The notes under the pieces were generated by a model, which did no database searches, was not told where the DNA came from, and saw only the letters and a program-made list of their open reading frames with translations. The translations under genes were made by a program, and so were the position numbers. A stretch of DNA of 64,000 nucleotides, taken from Acanthornis magna (taxonomy: Eukaryota > Chordata > Aves > Passeriformes > Acanthizidae). This document shows, one piece after another, positions 26,101 to 34,700 of the stretch (positions within the stretch are counted from its first letter, which is position 1; the number at the start of each line of letters is the position of its first letter). The DNA lies in the NCBI GenBank assembly GCA_036785705.1, contig JAWUZG010000296.1, positions 1-64,000 of the forward strand, given 5' to 3'.

Positions 26101-28281
26101 CGACCCCGGAGTGTCCCCGGGGGACCTGGGAATCTGGATTGACCCCATCGGTGAGGGGACAGGGGGGACAGGGTGGGGACAGGGTGGGGACAGGGATGGG
26201 ATGGGGACAGGGACGGGGATGGGGTGGGATGGGGACAGGGATGGGGACAGGGACAGGGACAGGGTGGGGACAGGGATGGGATGGGATGGGGTGGGGACAG
26301 GGATGGGGACAGGGACAGGGATGGGGACAGGGATGGGGACAGGGATGGGATGGGGTGGGGACAGGGATGGGGACAGGGACAGGGATGGGGACAGGGATGG
26401 GGACAGGGACAGGGACAGGGTGGGGACAGGGATGGGATGGGGTGGGATGGGGACAGCGACGGGGACAGGGCCAAGGGTGGGGACAGGGACAGGATGGGAA
26501 CAGGGAGAGGGACAGGGATGGGATGGGAAAGGGACAGGGATGGGGTGGGGACAGGGATGGGGACAGGGACAGGGCCAGGGATGAGGCCAGGGGTGGGGAC
26601 AGGGACAGGGATGAGATGAGATGAGATGGGATGGGAAAGGGACAGGGATGGGGACAGGGCCAGGGGTGGGGACAGGGACAGGGATGCGGTGGGGATGAGA
26701 TAGGGACAGGGATGGGGACAGGGCCAGGGGTGGGGACAGGGATGGGATGGGATGGGATGGGATAGGGACAGTGACAGTGACAGGGACAGGGACAGGGATG
26801 GGATGGGATGGGGACAGGGCCGGGGACAGTGCCAGGGGTGTCACACGTCACCCCCCGGTGTCCCCAGACTCCACCAACGAGTTCATCGGGGGCCGCGAGG
26901 ACGTGGCCACCATCGATGGCATCGCCCCCGGGGGGCTGCGCTCGGCCCTGGTGCTCGTGGGAGCCTTCGATCGTCACAGCGGCGTCCCCGTGCTGGGGGT
27001 CATCAACGAGCCCTTCTTCCAGAGGGACCCCCAGAGCGGCAGGTACCCCTGTGTCACCTGTGTCACCTGTGTCACCTGTGACCCCATCCCTGTGACCCCT
27101 GACCCCACCCCTGTCACCCCTGTCACCCCTGTCCCCATACCCTGGTGTCCCCGTGCTGGGGGTCATCAACGAGCCCTTCTTCCAGAGGGACCCCCAGACT
27201 GGCAGGTACCCCTGTGTCACCCCTGTGTCACCCCTGTGTCACCTGTGTCACCCCTGTGTCACCCCTGTGTCACCCCTGACCCTGCACCTGTGACCCCTGA
27301 CCCCACACCCCTGACATCCCTGCCACCCCTGACCCTTCACCTGGGGGTCCCAGCCCCTCAATCACTCCGCCCCGGGGGTCTCACCGCCACACCCTGGGGT
27401 CCCTGTCACCCCTGCCCCTTCACCGGGGGGTCCCACGCCCCCCATAATCCCCCCCCGAGGGTCCCACCCCCCCATCACTCCCTCCCCGGGGGTCCCACCC
27501 CACACCCTGGGGTCCCTGTCACCCCTGCCCCTTAACCCAGGGGTCCCATGCCCCCCATCATCCCCCGCCGGGGGTCCCATCACCCCCATCACTCCCCCCG
27601 GGGGTCCCACCCCACACCCTGGGGTCCCTGTCACCCCTGCCCCTTCACCCGGGGGTCCCACCCCCCACATCACTCCCCCCCGGGGGTCCCAGCCCCATAC
27701 CCTGGGGTCCCTGTCACCCCTGCCCCTCCCCCCGAGGGTCCCACCCCGGGGGTCCCACCCTCCCGAGCCCCCCCTAACCCCCTCCCTCCCGCAGGTGGCA
27801 GGGTCGCTACCACTGGGGCGTGGCTCACGGTGCCACCCGCCTGTCCTCGCTGTCCCCTCCGCCACCGCGGCCGCGACCCCGCGCGGTGCTGAGCCGAGCC
27901 GAGGGGGCGGCGGTTCGGGGGGCTCTGGGGGGGCTGGGCGGGGGTCCCGCGCTGTTCGCGGCCGGCGCGGGCTACAAGCTGCTGTGCGTGGCGCTGGGGC
28001 TGGCGGACACCTTCGTGCTGTCGCATGCCACCACCTTCGCGTGGGACACGTGCGCCCCCCACGCCATCCTGCGCGCGCTGGGCGGGGGCGTGGTGGCGCT
28101 GCGGGCGGCGCTGGGGGCGGGGGGCGCGGGGGAGCCCCCCCCGGAGCTGCTGTACCACCGAGCCCACCCTGGGGAGGAGGGGGCGCAGCGCTGGGCGAAC
28201 CGCGGGGGGCTCGTGGCCTTCGTGCACCCCCAGCACCTGCGAGCCGTGCTGGAGGCGCTGCGGGAGCTGCCCGAGCTGTGA
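22932..28281 (+). CDS. INPP1-like: INPP1-like inositol polyphosphate 1-phosphatase (five coding exons, 376 aa)
   Basis: Predicted cytosolic Mg2+-dependent, lithium-sensitive phosphatase. It would remove the 1-phosphate from inositol 1,4-bisphosphate or 1,3,4-trisphosphate. Join: 22932-23135, 23210-23270, 25947-26150, 26868-27042, 27795-28281, with all phases consistent, giving 1131 nt including stop. Family features are [10 protein letters not shown] near residue 12, [11 protein letters not shown] near 49 and the metal-binding EESNEF at 79-84. WIDPIDST at 152-159 has its second Asp codon split by an intron. [21 protein letters not shown] and [16 protein letters not shown] near 298 follow. INPP1 is about 399 aa. 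This protein is shorter and has an Arg/Pro/Gly-rich loop in place of a conserved stretch before FAAGAGYK. It is clearly diverged from INPP1, whose own locus is elsewhere in birds, so it is probably a paralogue. Intact and apparently functional. Confidence 0.85.
23210..23270 (+). CDS. INPP1-like: INPP1-like exon 2 (EESNEF metal site)
   Basis: 61 nt between acceptor CCCCGCAG and donor GGAGG|GTGAGT. It encodes [20 protein letters not shown] plus the first base of a Gly codon. EESNEF carries the acidic residues that bind catalytic Mg2+ in this family. A G-rich minisatellite begins within a few bases of the donor. Confidence 0.88.
23276..24010 (+). repeat. ggggacagcgt minisatellite, donor side of INPP1-like intron 2
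   Basis: 11-13 bp units (ggggacagcgt, ggggacatcgt) start immediately after the exon 2 donor and run about 730 bp. They are strictly G-rich on the sense strand. Bases 24010-24195 are transitional low-copy sequence. Confidence 0.92.
24195..25946 (+). repeat. About 60-bp minisatellite made of the INPP1-like exon 3 acceptor edge
   Basis: Roughly 28 units share ctgatttggggtcc(t/c)(g/c)(c/a)(a)cag, then gtggcacagtgacagtgcag and gtcggtgccacc. The real exon 3 start at 25947 has the same layout: tttgaggtccccgcag then gtggcacggtgacagtgcag. Most units therefore hold a pyrimidine-poor AG acceptor and the first nine or so codons of exon 3. A 587-bp higher-order block is duplicated exactly in register (for example 24475 and 25062, 24765 and 25352). 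Units lack the exon's downstream half, so they are not whole exons. Confidence 0.92.
25947..26150 (+). CDS. INPP1-like: INPP1-like exon 3 (WIDPI)
   Basis: 204 nt from acceptor CCCCGCAG to donor CATCG|GTGAGG. It encodes [27 protein letters not shown] and DLGIWIDPI, with the codon for the next Asp split across the intron. It matches the INPP1 region between the WGEK-type strand and the WxDPIDST motif. Being the only unit with the full downstream half marks it as the real exon among about 28 acceptor-edge copies. Confidence 0.88.
26151..26840 (+). repeat. ggggacagggat minisatellite, INPP1-like intron 3
   Basis: 12-bp and 5-6 bp G-rich units (ggggacagggat, gggatgggat) begin within 10 bases of the exon 3 donor and fill the intron up to about 30 bp before the next acceptor. 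G-rich on the sense strand. Confidence 0.92.
26868..27042 (+). CDS. INPP1-like: INPP1-like exon 4
   Basis: 175 nt from acceptor GTCCCCAG to donor GGCAG|GTACCC. It completes DPIDST and encodes [39 protein letters not shown] and [15 protein letters not shown]. This corresponds to INPP1's QGIFPCGLQ...GVPLMGVINQPF block. Confidence 0.88.
27145..27205 (+). pseudogene. Duplicate of the 3' edge of INPP1-like exon 4, with donor
   Basis: About 60 bp repeat the end of exon 4 ([20 protein letters not shown]) and the same CAG|GTACCCCTGTGTCACC donor, 163 bp downstream of the real edge. One codon differs (Ser to Thr). It has no acceptor of its own. The bases between the copies are cctgtgtcac-type repeats, so a unit of exon edge plus intron has been tandemly duplicated once. 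Use of the second donor would lengthen the mRNA by 163 nt and shift the frame. Confidence 0.85.
27220..27790 (+). repeat. INPP1-like intron 4 minisatellites
   Basis: ctgtgtcaccc units (27210-27330) are followed by about six units of roughly 80 bp. They read gggggtcccaccccacaccc, then tggggtccctgtcacccctg and ccccttcaccc. C-rich on the sense strand towards the exon 5 acceptor. Confidence 0.9.
27795..28281 (+). CDS. INPP1-like: INPP1-like exon 5 (C-terminal part and stop)
   Basis: Acceptor CCTCCCGCAG, then [16 protein letters not shown] and a low-complexity [10 protein letters not shown] linker. [45 protein letters not shown] and ALRELPEL follow, with stop TGA at 28279-28281. [10 protein letters not shown] matches the third metal-binding Asp motif (WDSCAAHAIL in INPP1). 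Extreme GC at third positions suits the surroundings. Weak similarity of the first third is expected for a fast-evolving microchromosome paralogue. Confidence 0.87.
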
Positions 28282-29400
28282 CACTCCGGGGGGGGGGACA
28301 CTGGGGCTGGGACCCCCGGGGGTGACAGCCCCGGGGGTGACATTGGGGCTGGGACCCCCGGGGTGTGGAAGCTGCCCGAGCTATGACACCCCCGGGGGGT
28401 GACATTGGGGCTGGGACCCCCGGGGGGTGACATTGGGGGGGATTGGGGCTGGGACCCCCGGGCTGTGACACCCCCGGGGGTGACATCGGGGCTGGGACCC
28501 CCGGGGGGGGGTGACATTGGGGCTGGGACCCCCGGGGTGGGGGGCTTTGGGGGGCTGTGACACCCTTGGGTGGGTGACACTGGGTGCTGGGACCCCCGGG
28601 CTGTGACACCCCCGGGGGTGACATCGGGGCTGGGACCCCCGGGGGATGACATTGGGGGAGTTTGGGGCTGGGACCCCCGGGGTGTGGGAGCTGCCCGAGC
28701 TGTGACACCCTTGGGTGGGGGGTGACATCGGGGCTGGGACCCCCGGGGGGTGACATTGGGGGGGGGTTTGGGGCTGGGACCCCCGCGCTGTGACACCCCC
28801 GGGGGTGACATTGGGGCTGGGACCCCCAGGGGGTGACATTGGGGCTGGGACACCCGGGGGTGACATTGGGGGAGTTTGGGGCTGGGACCTCCGGGGTGTG
28901 GGGGAGTTGGGGGGACTGTGACACCCCCGGGGGGTGACATTGGGGGCTGGGACCCCCGGGGTGGGGGGGTTGGGGGTCTAGGACCACGGGGTGTGGGGGA
29001 TTTGGGGGTCTGGGACCACAGAGTGTGGGGTTTGGGGGTCTGGGACCACAGAGTGTGGGGTTTGGGGGTCTGGGACCCCGAGGTGTGGGGTATGATGGGG
29101 TGAGGACCGCGGGGTGAGGGCTCAGGGGGGCCTGGGACCCCCGGAATGTGGGGTATGGGGGCGTTGGGACCCCAAGGTGAAGGGGACAGGATGGGTGGGA
29201 CCCCCGGGTGTGGGGTCAGGGGTGACAGGGACCCCCGGGTTTGGGGTCAGGGGGGTCTGGGACCCTCGGGGTGCAGTCTCAGGGGGCGCTGGGACCCCAG
29301 GGTGGGGGGTTTGGGGGGGCTGGGACCCCGAGATATGGGGTCAGGGGTGACAGGGACCCCAAAGTGTGGGGTCAAGGGTGACAGCGACCCCCGGCCCGGG
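28282..29400 (+). repeat. 3' UTR minisatellites of the INPP1-like gene, including copies of its stop-codon region
   Basis: At 28282-28970 units of ggctgggacccccggggggt, gacattgg(g) repeat. Two carry copies of the last codons and stop of the gene: aagctgcccgagctatgaca near 28370 and gagctgcccgagctgtgaca near 28688, against gagctgcccgagctgtgaca at the true end. At 28970-29400 the unit becomes gtgtggggtttgggggtctg, ggaccac. Confidence 0.88.
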
Positions 29401-29459
29401 GGTCCCCCCGTGCCCAGGACCCCCCAGCCGTTCCGGGGTGCGGGGCACGATGGGAGCTC

Positions 29460-30120
29460 AGAGTCGCGGGTCCCCTGCCTGGGACCCCCGGTGTCCCCCA
29501 TGTCCCCTCGGTGTCCCCTCGGTGTCCCCCCCAAATAAAGTGTCCCCCGAGCTCTGTTTGTGTCCCGGGTCCCCTGTGAGGGTCCCCCATGTCCCACATG
29601 TCCCCCCGGGTGTCCCCTCGGTGTCCCCCCCCCAAATAAAGCGCCCCCCACACTGTTTGTGTCCCGGCTCCCCTCTGAGGGTCCCTCGGTGTCCTCTCGG
29701 TGTCCCCTCGGTGTCCCCCCCAATAAAGTGTCCCCTGCAGCTCCTTTGTGTCCCGGGTCCCCTGTGAGGGTCCCTCGGTGTCCTCCCGGTGTCCCCCGAG
29801 TGTCCCCCCGGGTGTCCCCCATGTCCCCCCGGGTGTCCCCCATGTCCCCCCGGTGTCCCCCATGCCCCCCTCGGTGTCCCCCATGTCCCCCCGGTGTCCC
29901 CCACGTCCCCCCCGGTGTCCCCCATGTCCCCCCGGGTGTCCCCCCATGTCCCCCCGCTGTCCCCCCGCTGTCCCCCCGCTGTCCCCCCATTGCCCCCCCG
30001 GTGTCCCCCCGGTGTCCCCCATGTCTCCCCGGTGTCCCCCCCAATAAAGCGTGTGTCCCGGGTCCCCTGTGAAGGTCCCCTCGGTGTCCCCTCGGTGTCC
30101 CCCATGTCCCCCCGGTGTCC
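29460..30120 (+). repeat. Repeat of the poly(A)-site region of the INPP1-like gene
   Basis: Four copies hold an AATAAA (29534-29539, 29635-29640, 29722-29727, 30043-30048). Three are followed by a U/GU-rich downstream element (ctctgtttgtgtcccgggtc, ctcctttgtgtcccgggtcc) and cccctgtgagggtccc. Arrays of ggtgtccccc and catgtccccc separate them. A complete cleavage and polyadenylation module has thus been tandemly copied. Confidence 0.9.
29534..29539 (+). terminator. First polyadenylation signal (AATAAA) of the INPP1-like gene
   Basis: AATAAA about 1.25 kb downstream of the stop codon, followed by ctctgtttgtgtc 20 bases later, a typical GU-rich downstream element. Three further AATAAA copies follow within 510 bp. 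Confidence 0.7.
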
Positions 30121-30159
30121 CCCCCAATCCCGCGCCCCCCGCGCTGTTCGTGTCCCGGG

Positions 30160-30277
30160 CCGGGGGCGGTGCCGTTCGGTCCCGGGGCGGTGCCGTTCGT
30201 TCCCGGGGCGGTGCCGGTCCCGGGGCGGTCCCGGGGCGCTCCCGTCACATGATCCGGAGCCCTCGGGAAGGGCGGCG
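30160..30277 (+). promoter_or_regulatory. CD63: CD63 promoter and putative untranslated first exon
   Basis: Tandem GC boxes (ggggcggtgcc, about five) at 30163-30235 are followed by GTCACATGATC at 30244-30254. This contains TCACATGA, the reverse of TCATGTGA, a MiT/TFE (TFEB/MITF) E-box fitting a lysosomal gene. The sequence gggaagggcggcg|gtgagc gives a donor at 30278 for a non-coding exon 1. The coding exon at 31638 has a matching acceptor upstream of its ATG, and CD63 has a non-coding first exon in other vertebrates. The exon start is not determined. Confidence 0.55.
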
Positions 30278-30289
30278 GTGAGCGGCACC

Positions 30290-31625
30290 GGGAGAGGCTC
30301 CGGGAGCGCCGGGGAACGGTACCGGGACCGGGGGGAGTGGGGGGAAATGGTACCGGGAGTGCCGGGAAGGGAAAGGGAACGGTACCGGGAGTACGGGGAG
30401 TTGGGGGGAACGGTACCGGGAGCGCCGGGAGAGGGGGGAACGGTACCGGGAGTACCGGGAGTGGGGGGGAACGGTACCGGGAGTAGCGGGAAGGGAAAGG
30501 GAACGGTACCGGGAGTGGGTGGGGAACGGTACCGGGAGTACCGGGAGTGGGGGGAACGGTACTGGGACCGCCGGGAGTGGGGGGGAACGGTACCGGGAGT
30601 AGCGGGAGTGGGGGAAGAGCTCCCGGGACCACCGAGAACTCCGGGAACCGGAGAGGGAACAGTACCGGGAGTACCGGGAGTGGGGGGGAACGGTACCGGG
30701 ACCACCGGGACTGGGGAGAGAAAGGCACCGGGAGCGCCGGAACTGGGGGGGGGAAGTGGTACCGGGACCACCGGAACTGGGGTGGGAAGAGCTCAGGAAC
30801 CGGGAGCACCGGGAGTGGCGGGGAACGGTACCGGGAGCGGGGGGAGCAGCCCCGGGACCACCGGGGGTTGAGGCAGCACCGGAACCGGGACCGGGACCTG
30901 GGGGGAGCGGCACCGGGAGCACTGGGAGCACCGGGAGCGGGGGAGTGAGGGAACGGGACCGAGGAGAGGAGCGGTGCCGGGGCGGTGCCGGGGCGCCAGG
31001 CCCGGGTGGAGAGGTCCCGGTGCCCGTACCGATAGCGGGGCGGGCCCGGCGGTTCCCCGGTCTCGGTCCCGGGCCCGGCGGTTCCCCGGTGCCGGTGTTG
31101 GGGTGGGCCCGGCCGTTCCCAGGTCTCGGTGCCGGTCCCGGTGCCCGTCCCGGTGTCGGTGCCGGTCCCGGTCCCGGGCTTGGTCCCGGTGCCGGTGTTG
31201 GGGTGGGCCCGGAGGTTCCCCAGTCCCGGTGTCGGTCTCGGTGCCGGTGCCGGTGTCTGGGTGGGCCCGGCGGTTCCTCGGTGCCGGTGCCGGTCCCGAT
31301 GTTGGGGTGGGCCCGGCGGTTCCCCGGTCTCGGTCTCGGGGCCGGTCCCGGTCCCGGTGTCGGTGCCAGTGTCGGGATGAGCCCGGCGGTTCCCCGGTCC
31401 CGGTGTCGGTCCCGGTGCCCGTACCGATAGCGGGGTGGGCCCGGCGGTTCCCCGGTCCCGGTGCCGGTCCGGTCCCGGTGTTGGGGTGGGCCCGGCGGTT
31501 CCCCAGTCCCGGTGTCGGTCTCGGGGCCGGTCCCGGTGCCGGTGTCGGGGTGGGCCCGGAGGTTCCCCGATCCCGGTCTCGGTGCCGGTTCCGGTGCCGG
31601 TCCCGGTCCGGTTCCGGTGCTGACC
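30290..31625 (+). repeat. CD63 intron 1 minisatellites (gggaacggtaccgggag; ggtgccggtgttgggg)
   Basis: At 30290-30960 units of about 24-36 bp on gggaacggtaccgggagtac, cgggagtgggg run from just after the putative donor. At 31010-31625 the unit is about 45-60 bp: gggtgggcccggcggttccc, cggtcccggtgccggt. Both are G-rich on the sense strand. Confidence 0.9.
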
Positions 31626-31648
31626 GCCGCTCCGCAGGACGGACAGCC

Positions 31649-31714
31649 ATGGCGGTCGAGGGAGGAATGAAATGTGTGAAGTTTTTGCTTTTCTTCTTCA
31701 ACTTCATCTTCTGG
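31649..31714 (+). CDS. CD63: CD63 coding exon 1
   Basis: Acceptor CCGCAG (ends 31637), 11 nt of 5' UTR, then ATG at 31649 in an excellent context (gccATGg). It encodes MAVEGGMKCVKFLLFFFNFI plus FW, the N-terminal cytosolic tail and start of TM1, with donor CTGG|GTGAGT at 31715. Confidence 0.95.
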
Positions 31715-34700
31715 GTGAGTCCGGCCCGGGGGTCCCGGGGGGTCCCGGGGGGTCTCGGGGGGGCGGAACCGGGCGGGTGGGCCCCGCCGCCCCCTCCCCA
31801 CCTCCCGCCGCCCCGAGTTTGGGGGTCCCGAGCAGCGGGGGGGGTGGGGGAGGGGGCGGGGGTGTCGCTGTGGGTGAAGCCACATCCTGTCCGGGGGGGA
31901 GGGGTGGGGACCCCCAGAAAGGGGGGAGGAGGGGGGGGATGGGGACCCCAGAACCGGGACGTGGACCCCCAGAACCAGGGGGGACCCAGAACCAGGAGGT
32001 TTAGGGACCCCCAAACCGGAGGGGATACCCCAGAACTGGAGTGGGACCCCCAGAACCGGGAGGGGGAAGGGAACCCCAAAACTGTGGGGGACACCCCAGA
32101 ACCGGAGGGAAAGGACCCCCAGAACCGGGGAGAGACTCCCAAAACCAGGAGGGGACCCCGAAACCGGGGAGGGATGGGACCCCCAGAACCGGAGTAGGAC
32201 CCCAGAACCGGGGGGTGTAGGGACCCCCAGAACCGGAGTGGGACCCCCAAAACCGGGGGGAGACCCCCAAACCGGGGAGGGATGGGACCCTCAGAACCGG
32301 GGGGGAACCCAGAACCGGGGGTGGGGGTCCCAGAACCGGGGGGTATAGGGACCCCCAGAACTGGGGAGAGACCCCAGACCCGGGGGGGAACACCCCAAAA
32401 CCGGGGGGGTGTCCCCGTGAGCGGCGGGAGGTGACTTTGGGGAAGTGGCGGTGACTTTGGGGTGAGGAAAGAGGCGCGAGGAGCCAACGGCTGGGGGACA
32501 CGGGGGGGACACGGGGGGAGGGGACACCGGGAGGGGACACCGGGAGGGGGGGGACACCGGGGGGGTCACGGGGCCCTTTCCCGGTCCCCACCCTGGCGCC
32601 GCCAGGCTGAGTCACCCCCGGGGGCACAGCGCGGGGGGGACACGGCGGTGACACGGCGGTGACACGGCGGTGACACGGCGGTGACACGGCGGTGACACGG
32701 CGGTGACACGGCGCCACCCCCCCCCCCCCGCGCTGTTTGCGCCGCCCTGGGGAGGGGTCCCGAGCCTGGGGGGGTTCCGGTGGTCGCCGTTTGGATGGGA
32801 CCCCCCTCCGGACCCCCCCCGGGACCCCCCCGGGACCCCCCCGCGGGCTCGCGCGTGGCCGGAAGGGCCGCACTTCCTGCACTTCCCGGTGTCCCCCCCG
32901 TGTCACCTCCCCCCCCGTGTCACCTCCCCCTCGTGTCACCTCCCCCTCGTGTCACCTCCCCCCGGCAGGGGGGGCTGCCCTGGGGACACCCCCCCAGGGA
33001 TTGTCCCCAAATCGGAACCGCGGGGGATTTGGGGAGGGGGAATTTGGGGAGGGGTCCCAGGGGGAATTCGGGAATGGGGAATTTGGGGAGGGATCCCGGG
33101 TGGGCATTGCAGTATGGGGAATTTGGGGAGGAGTCCCGGGGGTCCCTGACCCTCCGTGCCCCCCCGGTTTATCCTAAATTCGGGGGTAATTTGGGGGGTC
33201 TCGGGGGTCCCTGACTCTCTGAGACCCCCAGGTTTATCCCCAAATCAGAGCCGCAGGGGGATTCGGGAATGGAGAATTTGGGGAAGGGTCTCAGGGGGGA
33301 TTCGGGAATGGGGAATTTGGGGGGATCCCGGGGGTCCCTGACACTCCGTGCCCCCCTGGTTTGTCCCAAATTTGGGGGAATTCAGGGACAGGGGATTTGG
33401 GGAGGGGTCCCGGGGGGGTATTCGGCTGTGGGTAATTTGGGGAGGGGTCCCGGGGGGGAATTCGGGGACAGGGAATTTGGGGAGGTCCCGGGGGTCCCTG
33501 GCGCTCTGAGCCCCCCCGGTTTGTCCCCAAATTCGGGGCTATTCAGGTATAGGTAGTTTGAGGAGAGGTCCCGGGGGGATATTCGGGTATGGGTAATTTG
33601 GGGAGGGGTCCCGGGGGATATTCGGGTGCGGGTAATTTGGGGAGGGGTCGCGGGGGGGTATTCGGCTATGGGTAATTTGGGGAGGGGTCCCGGGGATCCC
33701 TAAGCCTCCATACCCCCCCGTTTGTCCCCAAATTCGGGGCTATTCAGGTATAGGTAATTTGAGGAGGGGTCCCGGGGGGATATTCGGCTATGGGTAATTT
33801 GGGGAGGGGTCCTGGGGGGATATTCGGGTGTGGGTAATTTGGGGAGGGGTCCCGGGGGATATTCGGGTCTGGGTAATTTGGGGAGGGGTCCCGGGGGGTA
33901 TTCGGGTATGGGGAATTTGGGGAGGGGTCCTGGGGGTCCCTAACCCTCCATACCCCCCCGGTTTGTCCCCAAATTCGGGGCTATTCAGGTATAGGTAATT
34001 TGAGGAGAGGTCTCGTGGGGGTATTCGGGTATGGGTAATTTGGGGAGGGGTCCTGGGGGGATATTCGGCTATGGGGAATTTGGGGAGGGGTCCCGGGGGG
34101 GTATTCGGCTGTGGGTAATTTGGGGAGGGGTCCCGGGGGGGATTCGGCTGTGGGTAATTTGGGGAGGGGTCCCGGGGGGGATTCGGGGACAGGGAATTTG
34201 GGGGGTCCCGGGGGTCCCTGACCCTCTGAGCGCCCCCGGTTTGTCCCCAAATTCGGGGCTATTCAGGTATAGGTAATTTGAGGAGAGGTCTCGCGGGGGG
34301 ATATTCGGGTATGGGTAATTTGGGGAGGGGTCCCGGGGGATATTCGGGTGCGGGTAATTTGGGGAGGGGTCGCGGGGGCATATTCGGGTATGGGTAATTT
34401 GGGGAGGGGTCCCGGGGATCCCTAAGCCTCCATACCCCCCCGGTTTGTCCCCAAATTCGGGGCTATTCAGGTATAGGTAATTTGAGGAGAGGTCCCGCGG
34501 GGTATTCGGCTATGGGTAATTTGGGGAGGGGTCCCGGGGGGAATTCGGGGACAGGGAATTTGGGGAGGTCCTGGGGGTCCCTAACCCTCCATACCCCCCC
34601 GGTTTGTCCCCAAATTCGGGGCTATTCAGGTATAGGTAATTTGAGGAGAGGTCCCACGGGGGTATTCGGCTATGGGTAATTTGGGGAGGGGTCCCGCGGG

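Noticed and set aside
22932..28281. Assigning the phosphatase gene as INPP1 itself
   Set aside because: INPP1 is expected near MSTN, not GDF11, and the C-terminal exon is much diverged and shortened. A paralogue fits better, though the test needs a tree.
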